64,000 bases of DNA from UBA2199 sp964628035 (GTDB lineage: Bacteria > Acidobacteriota > Aminicenantia > UBA2199): positions 1 through 64,000 of the forward strand of contig CAZVPI010000007.1 in NCBI GenBank assembly GCA_964628035.1, written 5' to 3'. Numbering within the stretch: the first letter of the stretch is position 1; each line of letters begins with the position of its first letter. Position numbers and translations under genes: made by a program. Positions 8,121 through 17,372 of this stretch are shown piece after piece. The notes below the pieces were generated by a model that was given only the letters and a program-made list of their open reading frames with translations, made no database searches and was not told the DNA's origin.

Positions 8121-9860
8121 TCACGCCCGATTTTGCCTGCGCATGTTCTCTACTGCCCTAGCAAAATCCGGCGTATCTGGTTTCCTTGCCCATTCATCCC
8201 AAAAATCAATGGTGGCACTCAGGGGCTTTTCCTTCGGCGGATGAATCCGAATCCTGCTCGGGAGCAGGACTGCATCGCCAACAATAAGTGCCTCACCAAT
8301 ATCCAGAATTGGCAGGGCATCCATCAGCCCTTCGAGGCTTTCGGGCATCAGCTTCTTGACAGTAGCTTGATCTTCGCCGTTGGTGAGTCGGAGGGAGACG
8401 ATATTATTGCACTGGCTGAGAATCGTCGGGCTAACATCTGAAGGACGCTGACTGACGATCAGTAAAGCTACGCCGTATTTGCGCCCCTCCTTGGCAATCT
8501 TCTCAAAGTTCTCTATGGCACGTTGCTCGATTGGGTTCTTCCCATCCTTCTTGGGTAAATACATGTGCGCTTCGTCGCATACCAAAGCCATTGGCTTCCG
8601 TTTGATACGGTCCGTCCAGAACTGCACCTGGTAGATGATGCGCGCGACCAGCCCGACGATGACGGGCAATATATCCGCTGGAACTTCCGAAAAATCGATG
8701 ACCTTGATCTGTACTTTCGACTCCGAATAGTCCATAAGCCGTTTCACCATTGTAGCCATTGCGTTGTATTCGTGTGCCGACGCAGGTGCCTGGAACAGGA
8801 ATCCGTAACGCTTGTCGGTAACCTTGCTGTTCAGCCGGATGAGCAGGCGGCTGAACTGACCGTAAAATGGCCCTTGTTTGTCTCTTCCAGATGAACCTTG
8901 GACCATTTCCTCGTTCAATCGCTGCAATTCAACGATGACACTCTGTATGGAGAATGGAACCGGGCTGTCCAAAGTGAATGCGTTAAGTACCTCTGTCTTT
9001 TTCAGCGATTGTAGGGTCCTTTTCTTCTCGGCCACGACGGTATCCTGAAATGCCATTACTTGGTTGTGTGCGCTAAACTCGCTTCGGTCGATGAACATGG
9101 CTTGTAGTTCTTCGGCGTTCAAAAGCCAATACGGAAGGAAGAGGAGGGAGTTGTCAGATTTGCCTAGTTCCTCGGGTCCCGGTATGCGAAGATGCCGAGC
9201 GTATGAGAGTTCGCGGTATTCGCCATGAAGGTCGAATACGATCACGTTGGATGATGGGAGAGTGGCAGCTTGTTCCAGAACGGCGGCTACGGACCACGAT
9301 TTACCCGAACCCGTGCTTCCCAGGAGCGATGCATGTCGCTGGAAGAATTTATTCCCATCCAAATATGCTGCCGCCTTTTCGTCAATTGTGTAGCTACCTA
9401 TCTCCAGGGAGTGCTCCGTTTTGCTTTCCACGGAAAGCAGAGTCATAAAGGCTTGAAGTTGCGCATCCCGAAGAACGTGACATGTCCCGTCTATTTCAGG
9501 TACCTGGACCAAGGAACGAGAGAAGCGCGGCTTGTTGTCAGTAGCAAGCCCAACAGTTCCCACCAGAGTAACCCGGACCGTGTTGAGGACCCTTTCACGC
9601 TGTAGGGATACGCTGGCCATCTCCTCGTCGTTCTTGAAGTCTGGGTTCGGCGGTTCCTCGATGATGGGAGTCTTGACTACTCGATCTATGACACCAATCA
9701 GCCATTCTTCGATTGCGTTGGGCAAAACTATGGCTACCAGCTGACTTACTCTCGCCTTTCGAAGGTCCTCATCGTTCTTGACCTGTACGTCAACACGGCG
9801 TGTGTCGACCGCCCTAACCTTCCCGAGCACATGAGATGCGTCAAATTTGAAAATCGCCAT
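8121..9860 (-). CDS. HerA/DUF87 ATPase, partner of the SIR2 protein
   Basis: This 579-residue protein has an N-terminal beta-rich HAS-barrel-like part. The Walker A is LLGSTGSGKSWSVAAVL near 178-193, the Walker B is MALVCDEAHMYLP near 422-434, and the sensor/arginine-finger region reads LLIVSQRPSDVSPTILSQC. These are features of hexameric HerA/FtsK-type translocases. The gene starts two bases after the SIR2 gene, with GGGAGG six bases before the ATG. The SIR2-HerA pairing is a known anti-phage unit in which HerA assembles with a SIR2 NADase. HerA proteins also accompany DUF1156/DUF499 loci, so it may serve either module here. Confidence 0.88.
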   Translation of the reverse strand: MAIFKFDASHVLGKVRAVDTRRVDVQVKNDEDLRKARVSQLVAIVLPNAIEEWLIGVIDRVVKTPIIEEPPNPDFKNDEEMASVSLQRERVLNTVRVTLVGTVGLATDNKPRFSRSLVQVPEIDGTCHVLRDAQLQAFMTLLSVESKTEHSLEIGSYTIDEKAAAYLDGNKFFQRHASLLGSTGSGKSWSVAAVLEQAATLPSSNVIVFDLHGEYRELSYARHLRIPGPEELGKSDNSLLFLPYWLLNAEELQAMFIDRSEFSAHNQVMAFQDTVVAEKKRTLQSLKKTEVLNAFTLDSPVPFSIQSVIVELQRLNEEMVQGSSGRDKQGPFYGQFSRLLIRLNSKVTDKRYGFLFQAPASAHEYNAMATMVKRLMDYSESKVQIKVIDFSEVPADILPVIVGLVARIIYQVQFWTDRIKRKPMALVCDEAHMYLPKKDGKNPIEQRAIENFEKIAKEGRKYGVALLIVSQRPSDVSPTILSQCNNIVSLRLTNGEDQATVKKLMPESLEGLMDALPILDIGEALIVGDAVLLPSRIRIHPPKEKPLSATIDFWDEWARKPDTPDFARAVENMRRQNRA

Positions 9861-9862
9861 CG

Positions 9863-10981
9863 TTATCCTCCCAAGATCTCAGTTGTGAATGATCCAATGT
9901 CCCAGAGCTTTTTTGTAGGCAGACGAAGCCAATCTTTGTACTGCCGATTGAAAATACGTGTGCCATCCTTGCCTTTTTCTGGCAGTTTGCACACCAACCA
10001 TAAGTTTTCGGCCTTGGAAAGTAGGGCTTCAATACGAGGATTGGAATCCTTTGTAACGATGAGCCCGTTGCACGCTTGGGCGACAAGTTTTCGCTTGATG
10101 TATGCCTCTAAATGCATATCGTTGAAACCATATCCAAGAAAAAGAAAATGGCTCTCTTTTTCGATGGCTTCGTCAGCGCACCTCAGTAGTTCTTGTCTGT
10201 AGTTTTGAAGTGTCTGGTATTTCGAGAGTCCAGGCGTGATCATAACTCGGCTAGAAAACTCTGGTGCATCCCACATCCATGCGTTGTTCTCTATAACGGC
10301 GTTATGATGGAAAAAGAAATTCAATGAGCCGTGGACCTTGTAAAGGCGAATGTGCTTCCTATGCTTGTAGATCGTCTTCAAAAGTCCGCGTTGGGGTACT
10401 TGTTCACGTATAAGCAAGGATTGATTCGCGGCCTCCCAATCAGTTCGCCGTTCTATGCCTCCACAAAATCCGCTTGTATAGTAGATGCCGACGTAATCGC
10501 AGGCATGCTCAAACAGCGTGTCATAGTTTGGCGTCAGAACATGAAGGATGCGGTCTCCTTCAGGAAGTGTTTCGACCAGACGCTTGAAGAAGTTTGTTGC
10601 GGGCCAAGTTACGTCACCGTTAGCGATTCGTAGGGCATACTCACGATCAAAGGCTGAGACAAACCGCCCGGTGGCTACGGTGATCTTTTGCAGAAGCACA
10701 GGATCGGTGACATTATCAAGAGCAGATTCCAAGCTGACGCCTTTCTGAAGTGACTTAAGAACCTTTGCCCATTGCTTCTTTTGGCCAGACGAATGGGAGT
10801 CGGCAATAACGCTCTGGGCAAGCTCATCTTTCAAAGATTGCATGCCGAAGTGGGGATCAAGCGCACATGACATTCCCGTTCCAAAAAACACAAACGGTTT
10901 ATTGCGGAAGAAATCGCGTATGGTATTGATCGCAACGTCTTCGGTCATTTCTGGACGTGTTGATGATTGGGAGCTACCCAT
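9863..10981 (-). CDS. SIR2-family protein, predicted NAD+ hydrolase of phage defence
   Basis: This 372-residue protein has the SIR2 core: nucleotide-binding VFFGTGMSCALDP near 31-44, LTPNYDTLFEHAC near 150-162, the catalytic-His motif KVHGSLNFFFH near 212-222 and a later FLGYGFNDMHLEAYI. SIR2 domains in such loci deplete NAD+ during infection. I chose the ATG at 10981 because GGAGG lies six bases upstream and rmuC stops one base before it. An in-frame ATG at 10996 would overlap rmuC by 14 bp. The gene is followed by herA after two bases, a spacing typical of co-translated complexes. Confidence 0.88.
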   Translation of the reverse strand: MGSSQSSTRPEMTEDVAINTIRDFFRNKPFVFFGTGMSCALDPHFGMQSLKDELAQSVIADSHSSGQKKQWAKVLKSLQKGVSLESALDNVTDPVLLQKITVATGRFVSAFDREYALRIANGDVTWPATNFFKRLVETLPEGDRILHVLTPNYDTLFEHACDYVGIYYTSGFCGGIERRTDWEAANQSLLIREQVPQRGLLKTIYKHRKHIRLYKVHGSLNFFFHHNAVIENNAWMWDAPEFSSRVMITPGLSKYQTLQNYRQELLRCADEAIEKESHFLFLGYGFNDMHLEAYIKRKLVAQACNGLIVTKDSNPRIEALLSKAENLWLVCKLPEKGKDGTRIFNRQYKDWLRLPTKKLWDIGSFTTEILGG

Positions 10982-10982
10982 C

Positions 10983-12455
10983 CTATCCTCCCTCATCCGT
11001 TAGTACAGGCACATCTGAGCCAATCTGTTCTGTTCCGAGGGTATCGATTAAATCCGTCGACAGCTCCGGTGCCGACAGCACACGTGGCGTTGTCTCGACA
11101 GGTGATAGAGGCGGAATCTCGTTTCCAATCGCGGCCCCCAAGTCCTTGAACCTTCGAGCCGCAGGCAGAATCCTGACTTCCATCGAGCCAACCGCGCTGT
11201 TATATGCGGCGTTGGCTTTCTCCAATCCCTTACCGATTTCCCCGATGTGCTCGGCCATGGTCTTCATGCGCTCATAGAGCTGCTTCCCGAGGTCGCTGAT
11301 GACCTGGGCGTTCTTTGCGACCTGTTCCTGACGCCAGCCATAGGCAATAGCACGCAAAAGCGCAATTAGTGTTGTTGGAGTCGATAAAACCACGCGCTTT
11401 TCCAACCCGTCTTCGATGAGGCTGTGGTCGGCATCCAACGCTGCGCCAAAAAATGATTCGCCTGGAATAAACATAATAACAAACTCAGGTGCTTTAGAAA
11501 ATTGGCTCCAATACGCCTTCGACGCAAGGGTATTCATGTGAGTTCGCACCTGAGCCGCATGTCGAGCCATCGCCGTCTTTCGCGTATCTTCCGACTCGGA
11601 AGCTATGGCGTCGAGGTACGCATCTAGAGATACCTTTGCATCCACGACAATTTCTCTTTCGGAAGGAAGCCGAATGACGAGGTCGGGACGCTGGCGGCCT
11701 TCTTCAGTGCTTGCGGTAACCTGTTCGGTAAAATCACAGTGCTCGGACATCCCCGCCAACTCCACCACACGGCGAAGAGTCATTTCGCCCCACCGGCCTC
11801 TTACCTGGGGCTTTCGTAGTGCCGTAACAAGATTCGCAGTTTCTTTCTGCAGTTGTTGTTGACCCGCGGACAGTATCTTTAGATGCTCTGTAAGCCCCGA
11901 ATAGGCATCTTGTCTATCCTTCTCGATTGTGCGTACATGTGCCTCAAATTTACTGATGGACTCTGACAGAGGCTTGACTAAACCTTGAATGGCTTCTTGA
12001 CGTTTTCCAAGATCCCCCCTGGCATCCGTCAAAGCATTCTCAAGAGTTACCTTGGCTAATTTCAGGAAAGCCGTTGTGCTGTTGTTTAGAGTATCCCCAG
12101 CGAGTGCTTTAAAAGTATCCGTTAGCTTGCTTTTGGCTTCATTAAGAAAATTTCTTTCTTCTTGGAGATGCTGGACAGTTTCCGTCAATTGAGTTTCTGC
12201 TTTTACTCGCGCACTGCTTTCTTTTGTTAGTTGGTCTCTAATCCTGGACAAATCCTCAAAATTCTTTTGATTCTGTGCACGCAATTCGTTATTGATCCCT
12301 TCCAAACTCGAAACCCGTGTTTCAAAAGCGCTTGCTCTATGCTCCACATCACTAATTTTTTCTGAAAATTTCCTTGATACTCGATTTGATGCGATTACCC
12401 AAGTAAGAACTGCCCCAATTAAAAAACCAATTATTGCATAAAGAATAAAAAGCAT
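10983..12455 (-). CDS. rmuC: RmuC-family membrane-anchored nuclease-like protein
   Basis: This 490-residue protein has an N-terminal membrane helix (LFILYAIIGFLIGAVLTWVI), then about 180 residues of coiled coil, then the RmuC core with RGRWGEMTLRRVVELAGM near 218-235 and the PD-(D/E)XK-like RPDLVIRLP...IVVDAKV near 255-273. RmuC proteins limit inversions at short inverted repeats. Housekeeping copies are not usually embedded in SIR2-HerA operons, and this one shares the low-GC codon use of the block. It ends one base before the SIR2 start, so the three genes are probably co-transcribed and co-translated. A defence role, such as a membrane-tethered DNA sensor or nuclease, is inference. Confidence 0.88.
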   Translation of the reverse strand: MLFILYAIIGFLIGAVLTWVIASNRVSRKFSEKISDVEHRASAFETRVSSLEGINNELRAQNQKNFEDLSRIRDQLTKESSARVKAETQLTETVQHLQEERNFLNEAKSKLTDTFKALAGDTLNNSTTAFLKLAKVTLENALTDARGDLGKRQEAIQGLVKPLSESISKFEAHVRTIEKDRQDAYSGLTEHLKILSAGQQQLQKETANLVTALRKPQVRGRWGEMTLRRVVELAGMSEHCDFTEQVTASTEEGRQRPDLVIRLPSEREIVVDAKVSLDAYLDAIASESEDTRKTAMARHAAQVRTHMNTLASKAYWSQFSKAPEFVIMFIPGESFFGAALDADHSLIEDGLEKRVVLSTPTTLIALLRAIAYGWRQEQVAKNAQVISDLGKQLYERMKTMAEHIGEIGKGLEKANAAYNSAVGSMEVRILPAARRFKDLGAAIGNEIPPLSPVETTPRVLSAPELSTDLIDTLGTEQIGSDVPVLTDEGG

Positions 12456-12643
12456 CGTTGCCCTTCCTTACATACTTATAATATGTTCTATAAATACACC
12501 AAATAATGAAGCAAAGACCTTTACAACAAGCGTTTAAGTTATTCATTCATTTATTACCACATTAATGTGATATTCATTTCTCTTCTATTGGTTCTCTTTA
12601 ACAACTCGCCCCCTTTAAATACACTCAATGTGATGGAATCCAC

Positions 12644-13873
12644 TTAATCACCTCGGTGATCACCAGATGGCCCCTTTGTGGCCCTTTCCCTTCCGCCAGA
12701 CACTTGCTTTGCTCCTATGCGCTTCTTCATTCTAACAGACTCCGGCGGTTTGAAAGCGATCCCTTTTCGTTTCTGCAGCAGGGCTTGGGTCCGCTCGATC
12801 TCGGCAGCCAGTTCCTTTTCATCGGGGAGGGCTGTCCGATACTCAGAAGCCATCACTTTATTCGGAAGTCCTTCCAACGCGTAGCGGGCAACGGCCGCGT
12901 CTTTCTGGGCGCAAAGAATCAGCCCCACGGGCGGATTTTCATCCTTACGGACCCAGTGTTCCTGCGCGTAGTTAAGATAAAGATGCATCTGTCCGGCGTC
13001 GGCGTAGGTGAATTTGCCGATCTTCAAGTCGATAATCACCAGACATCGCAGGCGACGGTGGAAAAAGACCAGGTCCACCCGATACCATTCGTCCCCGATG
13101 CGCAGACGTTTCTGCCTGCCGATGAAACAGAAGTCGCCGCCTAGCTCCAGGAGAAAAGATTCAAGGTGCCGGATAAGCGCCTCTTCCATGTCGGTTTCGG
13201 AGTATTCATCCTTGAGCCCGAGAAATTCCAGAAAATAAGGGTCCTTGATCTCCTCTTCGGGACGGATCCGATCCTTGACGCCGGCCTTCTCGCCCTTGAT
13301 CAACATAGCGGCCTTGTTTCGGGATAGTGCCGTGCGTTCGTAGAACTGGGAATTGATCTGGCGATCGAGTTGCCGCACCGACCAACCGCCGCGCCGGGCT
13401 TCGGTTTCATAAAAACGCCTGGCATTTTCGTTCTTTACCGAAAGCAGCCGGACATATGCCGACCAAGGAAGAGAGAAGCAGGATGCGATGCTGGAAAGGG
13501 AAGATTCTGCAGACACTGTCTGCGGAATTTCAAGGCCATCCGATTCTGCGGATGTCGTCTGCGGAATCTGCCATGCGAGGTAGAACGCCTTTATTTGCCA
13601 GATATTGCGAACCGAAAAGCCCTTGCCGTAACGGGCGGACAAATCACCGGACAATCTTTCGATTAGTTCTTCACCATACCCCGCTCGCTTTTCTCCCCTT
13701 TGCTCAGTCTCCACAATTCGTCTTCCAATCAACCAGTAAGCGGCTGTCATCAGGCAATTTACCGAACGAGCCGCCGATCTCCTGGCCGCATCGATAACAG
13801 CGGAGATTTCGCCGAGGACGGAATCGTAATGTTCATCCAGCCGGGCGTCCGGTTTTATCGGCATTTTTGTCAC
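12644..13873 (-). CDS. DUF1016 (YhcG-type) PD-(D/E)XK nuclease family protein
   Basis: This 409-residue protein has the N-terminal DUF1016 helical domain (AAYWLIGRRIVETEQRGEKR, YGKGFSVRNIWQIKAFYLAW) and a C-terminal PD-(D/E)XK fold. The catalytic core, residues about 264-290, reads YRVDLVFFHRRLRCLVIIDLK and is followed by FTYADAGQMHLYLNY. Such proteins are frequent in defence and restriction loci. Between the two domains a short unit (IPQTxSAES) occurs twice, with 12 bp of DNA separating the copies. The gene follows the helicase gene by 55 bp and is followed by 188 bp of AT-rich DNA before rmuC, which may hold a second promoter. Confidence 0.87.
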   Translation of the reverse strand: MTKMPIKPDARLDEHYDSVLGEISAVIDAARRSAARSVNCLMTAAYWLIGRRIVETEQRGEKRAGYGEELIERLSGDLSARYGKGFSVRNIWQIKAFYLAWQIPQTTSAESDGLEIPQTVSAESSLSSIASCFSLPWSAYVRLLSVKNENARRFYETEARRGGWSVRQLDRQINSQFYERTALSRNKAAMLIKGEKAGVKDRIRPEEEIKDPYFLEFLGLKDEYSETDMEEALIRHLESFLLELGGDFCFIGRQKRLRIGDEWYRVDLVFFHRRLRCLVIIDLKIGKFTYADAGQMHLYLNYAQEHWVRKDENPPVGLILCAQKDAAVARYALEGLPNKVMASEYRTALPDEKELAAEIERTQALLQKRKGIAFKPPESVRMKKRIGAKQVSGGRERATKGPSGDHRGD

Positions 13874-13928
13874 AGATCCCCCTTCCCGTCGAGCCGTCGT
13901 GCGTTCCGTGCTTGTTGTCTGAAGGTCA

Positions 13929-16900
13929 TCATTTCAATTTGCCTCCGTCAGCCATTCCATCCTCGAGCGACTTGGTCATAACATTGGCATTCAGCCAATA
14001 ATGTTGGATCTTGACGACTTCCTGCCATGGGAACCTGGCCGGGTCCTTGATAGGATCAAGTAAGGTCGGCTGTTGCGAGCAATTGGTGACCACATAAAGC
14101 CAATAACAGTCACGGCGGTCCTGGGCTACCCGCCTTTCATTCGGGCTCAACAGGATGGCTCCACTGGATGCGCCGATGCCCTTGACTTCAATGAGCCGCA
14201 GTTCGCCGGAATTGATGTCCAGGCTGGTGATATCGTAGCCCAGGTTCTTTTCGTGAACGTCAAACACCTGGCGGCCCTGAGCTTTTTCATAATCTATCAC
14301 CACATTCATCGCTTTGATTTCGGTCTCCTTGTTCTGGCGCAAATTACTAATCTCAGGATTTTCTCGTTCGGGATGCGGCAGGACAAGGATGCTGGCTATT
14401 CTTTCCACTCCTTGAAGGGAAAGCGATTTCTGGCGTTCAAGCTCCTCGCGTCGTCTTTCGCGGCGCGCCATGAGTTCAGCGTGTCGATTTTCCGCTTGCG
14501 ACAAGCGACCGTCCGCTCCGACAACCCCTTCATCTTTCTCTTCATTGGCCCTGCCGATCTCTTCATCGGCCCGTTGCAGCAGCTCGGTGAGGGAGAGATC
14601 CACGTGCTTTTCGATGCGCTTCACCTCGGCCAACCGCTCCTCGCGCACTTCATTCAAAAAAGGCTGGAGCGCATTGGCTTGCAACCAAGAGTCGGACTCG
14701 GGTTCATTGGCCATCGCTGGAATTTCGCTTGGACGATCAGCAGGAATGAGATCATTGAGCATATTGGGTTCACGCAAGCAGGGTTCGGAATCCTTGGCTA
14801 TTTCAACGGCGAAAAGCCGTTCGTGGACGATCTGCCCGAGTCCGTCCACAACGCGGGCGCGATAAAAATCGATGCGGCTGGGAATCGCGTGTTGCAAGGA
14901 ATAAAAACAAGCCCCTTTCCCAAATACATCACCGGCCTTTTCGCAAGTAAATCTGCGCAACGCCTCAAAGAAGGGATGCCCGGGGGTGATCCATTCCAGG
15001 GTATTCTTTTCCGCAGTTTCACGGTCGGTCGAACAGCGCGGGTATTTCGAAGCCAAGGCCGGCAATTTCCAATCCGGCTGGCGGTCGAACCGCTGTAGAA
15101 CAGTTGGCAGGCGGGCTGGTTCAAAGGTGTGTGCTAGAGTGTCAATGACCTTCAGCTTCAACGGCACATAAGGGGCAGCCTCGATGATGAAGCGGGAGAT
15201 GGTCTCGGGCACAACCCTTTTCTCCTGGGCCTTGGCGCGCCGTTCGAGCAACATGGCCAGGTTCAGCTTCTTGGAAGCCAGGCCCTCCAGTGCATTCTGA
15301 CAGATGGCGCGAAAATGGCTCTCATCGACATTTTCAAGCAATTGATCTTCCAGATCGGCATCGCCCAGCTTTCCGGAATAGTAGTCGCGAAGCACCCTTT
15401 CGACATGGGTGACCGGGAGAATCTCGCCGACGACATTAAAAACCGCATCGTCATCCAGGGCGTTGCGGATCTCCTGGAGCTTTTCCAAGAGACGCTGCAG
15501 GACCTTCCCCTCGATCGTGTTGGTCGCGACGAAGTTAAAGATCAGGCAGTCTTCCGTCTGTCCGTAACGATGGATGCGCCCCATGCGTTGTTCCAGGCGG
15601 TTGGGATTCCAGGGGATATCATAGTTGAACATGATATGGCAGCATTGCAGGTTGATGCCTTCGCCGGCAGCCTCGGTGGCCACCAGGATCTGGATATCCC
15701 CTTGCCAGAATTGTTGCTCCGTATAGATGCGCGTGCCTGGCTCGTCCCGGGAGCCGGGTTTCATGCCGCCATGGATAAAACCCACCTTGAAGTTCCAGGA
15801 TCGCAGCTTTTCAACGATGTAGTCGAGCGTGTCCTTGAATTCAGTGAACAAAAGAAGGCGCTTGTCCGGCTGATCAAAGAAGCCCTCCTGCTTCATCAAC
15901 GATTTGAGTTTTGCTAATTTTGCCTCGGTATCAGAGATCTCGATATCTTTGGCCTTTTGCGCAAATTGGCGGAGTTCGGCGATCTCTTCGCGAACTTGCT
16001 CGGCATTGCCGGAGAGGGTAATGGCTTCGAGAATCTGCTCAAGCCGTTCACGGTCATCCTCTTCCATCTCTTCGAGCTCTTCCGGATCAGGGAGGTCAGC
16101 CGGGGCTATGCGGATTAACTCCTGGGCTCGTTTCAGCCCATCCTCTAAGCGCCGAGCCCGGTTCTCCAGGCTATGCCGCATGGCGTACATACTGGATGCC
16201 AACCGGCGCTGATACAGGGCCATCAAGAAACCGACCGCGCGAGCGCGCGGATCATCGCCTTGGGCGGCCGCCTTGGCACTCTGCCGCTTGACCATGCGCG
16301 TGATTTCGCAATAAAGTTCACATTCGGCGCCATCGATTTGAAAATCGACGGTTTGGGGGATACGCTTTTTGAAGATCTTTTCCGCCGCCCACGTACCATC
16401 CGCTTGCTGTTCGGGGAAATAGACCATGGCCTCCTTGGTACGGCGTAGATAAAACGGCGCACGCTTGCGTTCCATGGCTTCGTGGATGGAACGAACATCG
16501 GCATAGGCATCGGGATCCAATAACTGCAGAAAACGGGTGAAATTCTCCGGATCGCCCTTATGGGGCGTCGCGGTCATGAGCAGCAAATGGTCCGTCGTAT
16601 CGCGGAGCAACTCCCCGAGAGCGTAGCGAGCGGTTTTGCGCGCCGGCGGGGTCCAGGACATGTGGTGCGCCTCATCGATAACGATCAGGTCCCAATGAAC
16701 CTGCTTCAATCCCGGCAAGATGTCGGTACGCTTGGCCAGATCGAGCGAAGTAATAATTTTTTTCTGCTCCAGCCACTGGTTGACCCCGTATTGATCGCGG
16801 ATTTCACTGCCTTTAATGACCATGAACTTTTCAGCGAATTTTTCTTTCAACTCCCGCTGCCATTGGAAGGCGAGGTTGGCCGGGCATACGACCAATATTC

Positions 16901-17372
16901 GTTCGGCCAATCCCCGGAGTTGGAGTTCGCGAATCAGCAGACCGGCCATGATGGTCTTTCCCGCTCCAGCATCATCGGCAAGCAGAAAGCGAACTTGGGG
17001 AAGCTTGAGAAGATAATCGTAAACCGCTTCCAGTTGGTGCGGGAGCGGATCCACCCGGGAGATCGAAAGCCCGAAATAGGGATCGAATTCCCAGGCAATG
17101 CCAAGCGAATAGGCCTGCAAGCCCAAGCGAAGCAGTTCTCCATCGCCATCATAGGTGAAACCTGTACTCTGGACAGCAAGAGTTTGTAGATCTTTTTCTG
17201 AAAGCGTGACCTTGCGAAATTTTTCCGAGTTTATTCCTACAAGCCCCAAGGTCATCCCGCCGGAGGGATCGGCCTGAACCGTCTCCACACGCATGGGCTC
17301 ATTGAAGAGAGAACCTGAAATGACACATCCAACTCGAATTGAATCGTGTGACTTACTCATCACTGTCACCAT
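13929..17372 (-). CDS. SNF2-type DEAH helicase with C-terminal DUF3883 domain
   Basis: This 1147-residue protein has a helicase N-lobe with LADDAGAGKTIMAGLL near 130-145 and DEAHH near 231. The C-lobe has GEGINLQ and QRMGRIHRYGQ near 570-600. A long coiled, charged linker leads to a DUF3883 domain (IEVKGIGASSGAILLSPNE) near 1040-1090, a predicted nuclease-like fold. Large SNF2 helicases of this build resemble DrmD of DISARM and related anti-phage motors. The start overlaps the stop of the DUF2075 gene by one base (TAATG); an ATG four codons later is also possible. No DISARM drmA, drmB or drmC gene is in the window. Confidence 0.87.
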   Translation of the reverse strand: MVTVMSKSHDSIRVGCVISGSLFNEPMRVETVQADPSGGMTLGLVGINSEKFRKVTLSEKDLQTLAVQSTGFTYDGDGELLRLGLQAYSLGIAWEFDPYFGLSISRVDPLPHQLEAVYDYLLKLPQVRFLLADDAGAGKTIMAGLLIRELQLRGLAERILVVCPANLAFQWQRELKEKFAEKFMVIKGSEIRDQYGVNQWLEQKKIITSLDLAKRTDILPGLKQVHWDLIVIDEAHHMSWTPPARKTARYALGELLRDTTDHLLLMTATPHKGDPENFTRFLQLLDPDAYADVRSIHEAMERKRAPFYLRRTKEAMVYFPEQQADGTWAAEKIFKKRIPQTVDFQIDGAECELYCEITRMVKRQSAKAAAQGDDPRARAVGFLMALYQRRLASSMYAMRHSLENRARRLEDGLKRAQELIRIAPADLPDPEELEEMEEDDRERLEQILEAITLSGNAEQVREEIAELRQFAQKAKDIEISDTEAKLAKLKSLMKQEGFFDQPDKRLLLFTEFKDTLDYIVEKLRSWNFKVGFIHGGMKPGSRDEPGTRIYTEQQFWQGDIQILVATEAAGEGINLQCCHIMFNYDIPWNPNRLEQRMGRIHRYGQTEDCLIFNFVATNTIEGKVLQRLLEKLQEIRNALDDDAVFNVVGEILPVTHVERVLRDYYSGKLGDADLEDQLLENVDESHFRAICQNALEGLASKKLNLAMLLERRAKAQEKRVVPETISRFIIEAAPYVPLKLKVIDTLAHTFEPARLPTVLQRFDRQPDWKLPALASKYPRCSTDRETAEKNTLEWITPGHPFFEALRRFTCEKAGDVFGKGACFYSLQHAIPSRIDFYRARVVDGLGQIVHERLFAVEIAKDSEPCLREPNMLNDLIPADRPSEIPAMANEPESDSWLQANALQPFLNEVREERLAEVKRIEKHVDLSLTELLQRADEEIGRANEEKDEGVVGADGRLSQAENRHAELMARRERRREELERQKSLSLQGVERIASILVLPHPERENPEISNLRQNKETEIKAMNVVIDYEKAQGRQVFDVHEKNLGYDITSLDINSGELRLIEVKGIGASSGAILLSPNERRVAQDRRDCYWLYVVTNCSQQPTLLDPIKDPARFPWQEVVKIQHYWLNANVMTKSLEDGMADGGKLK

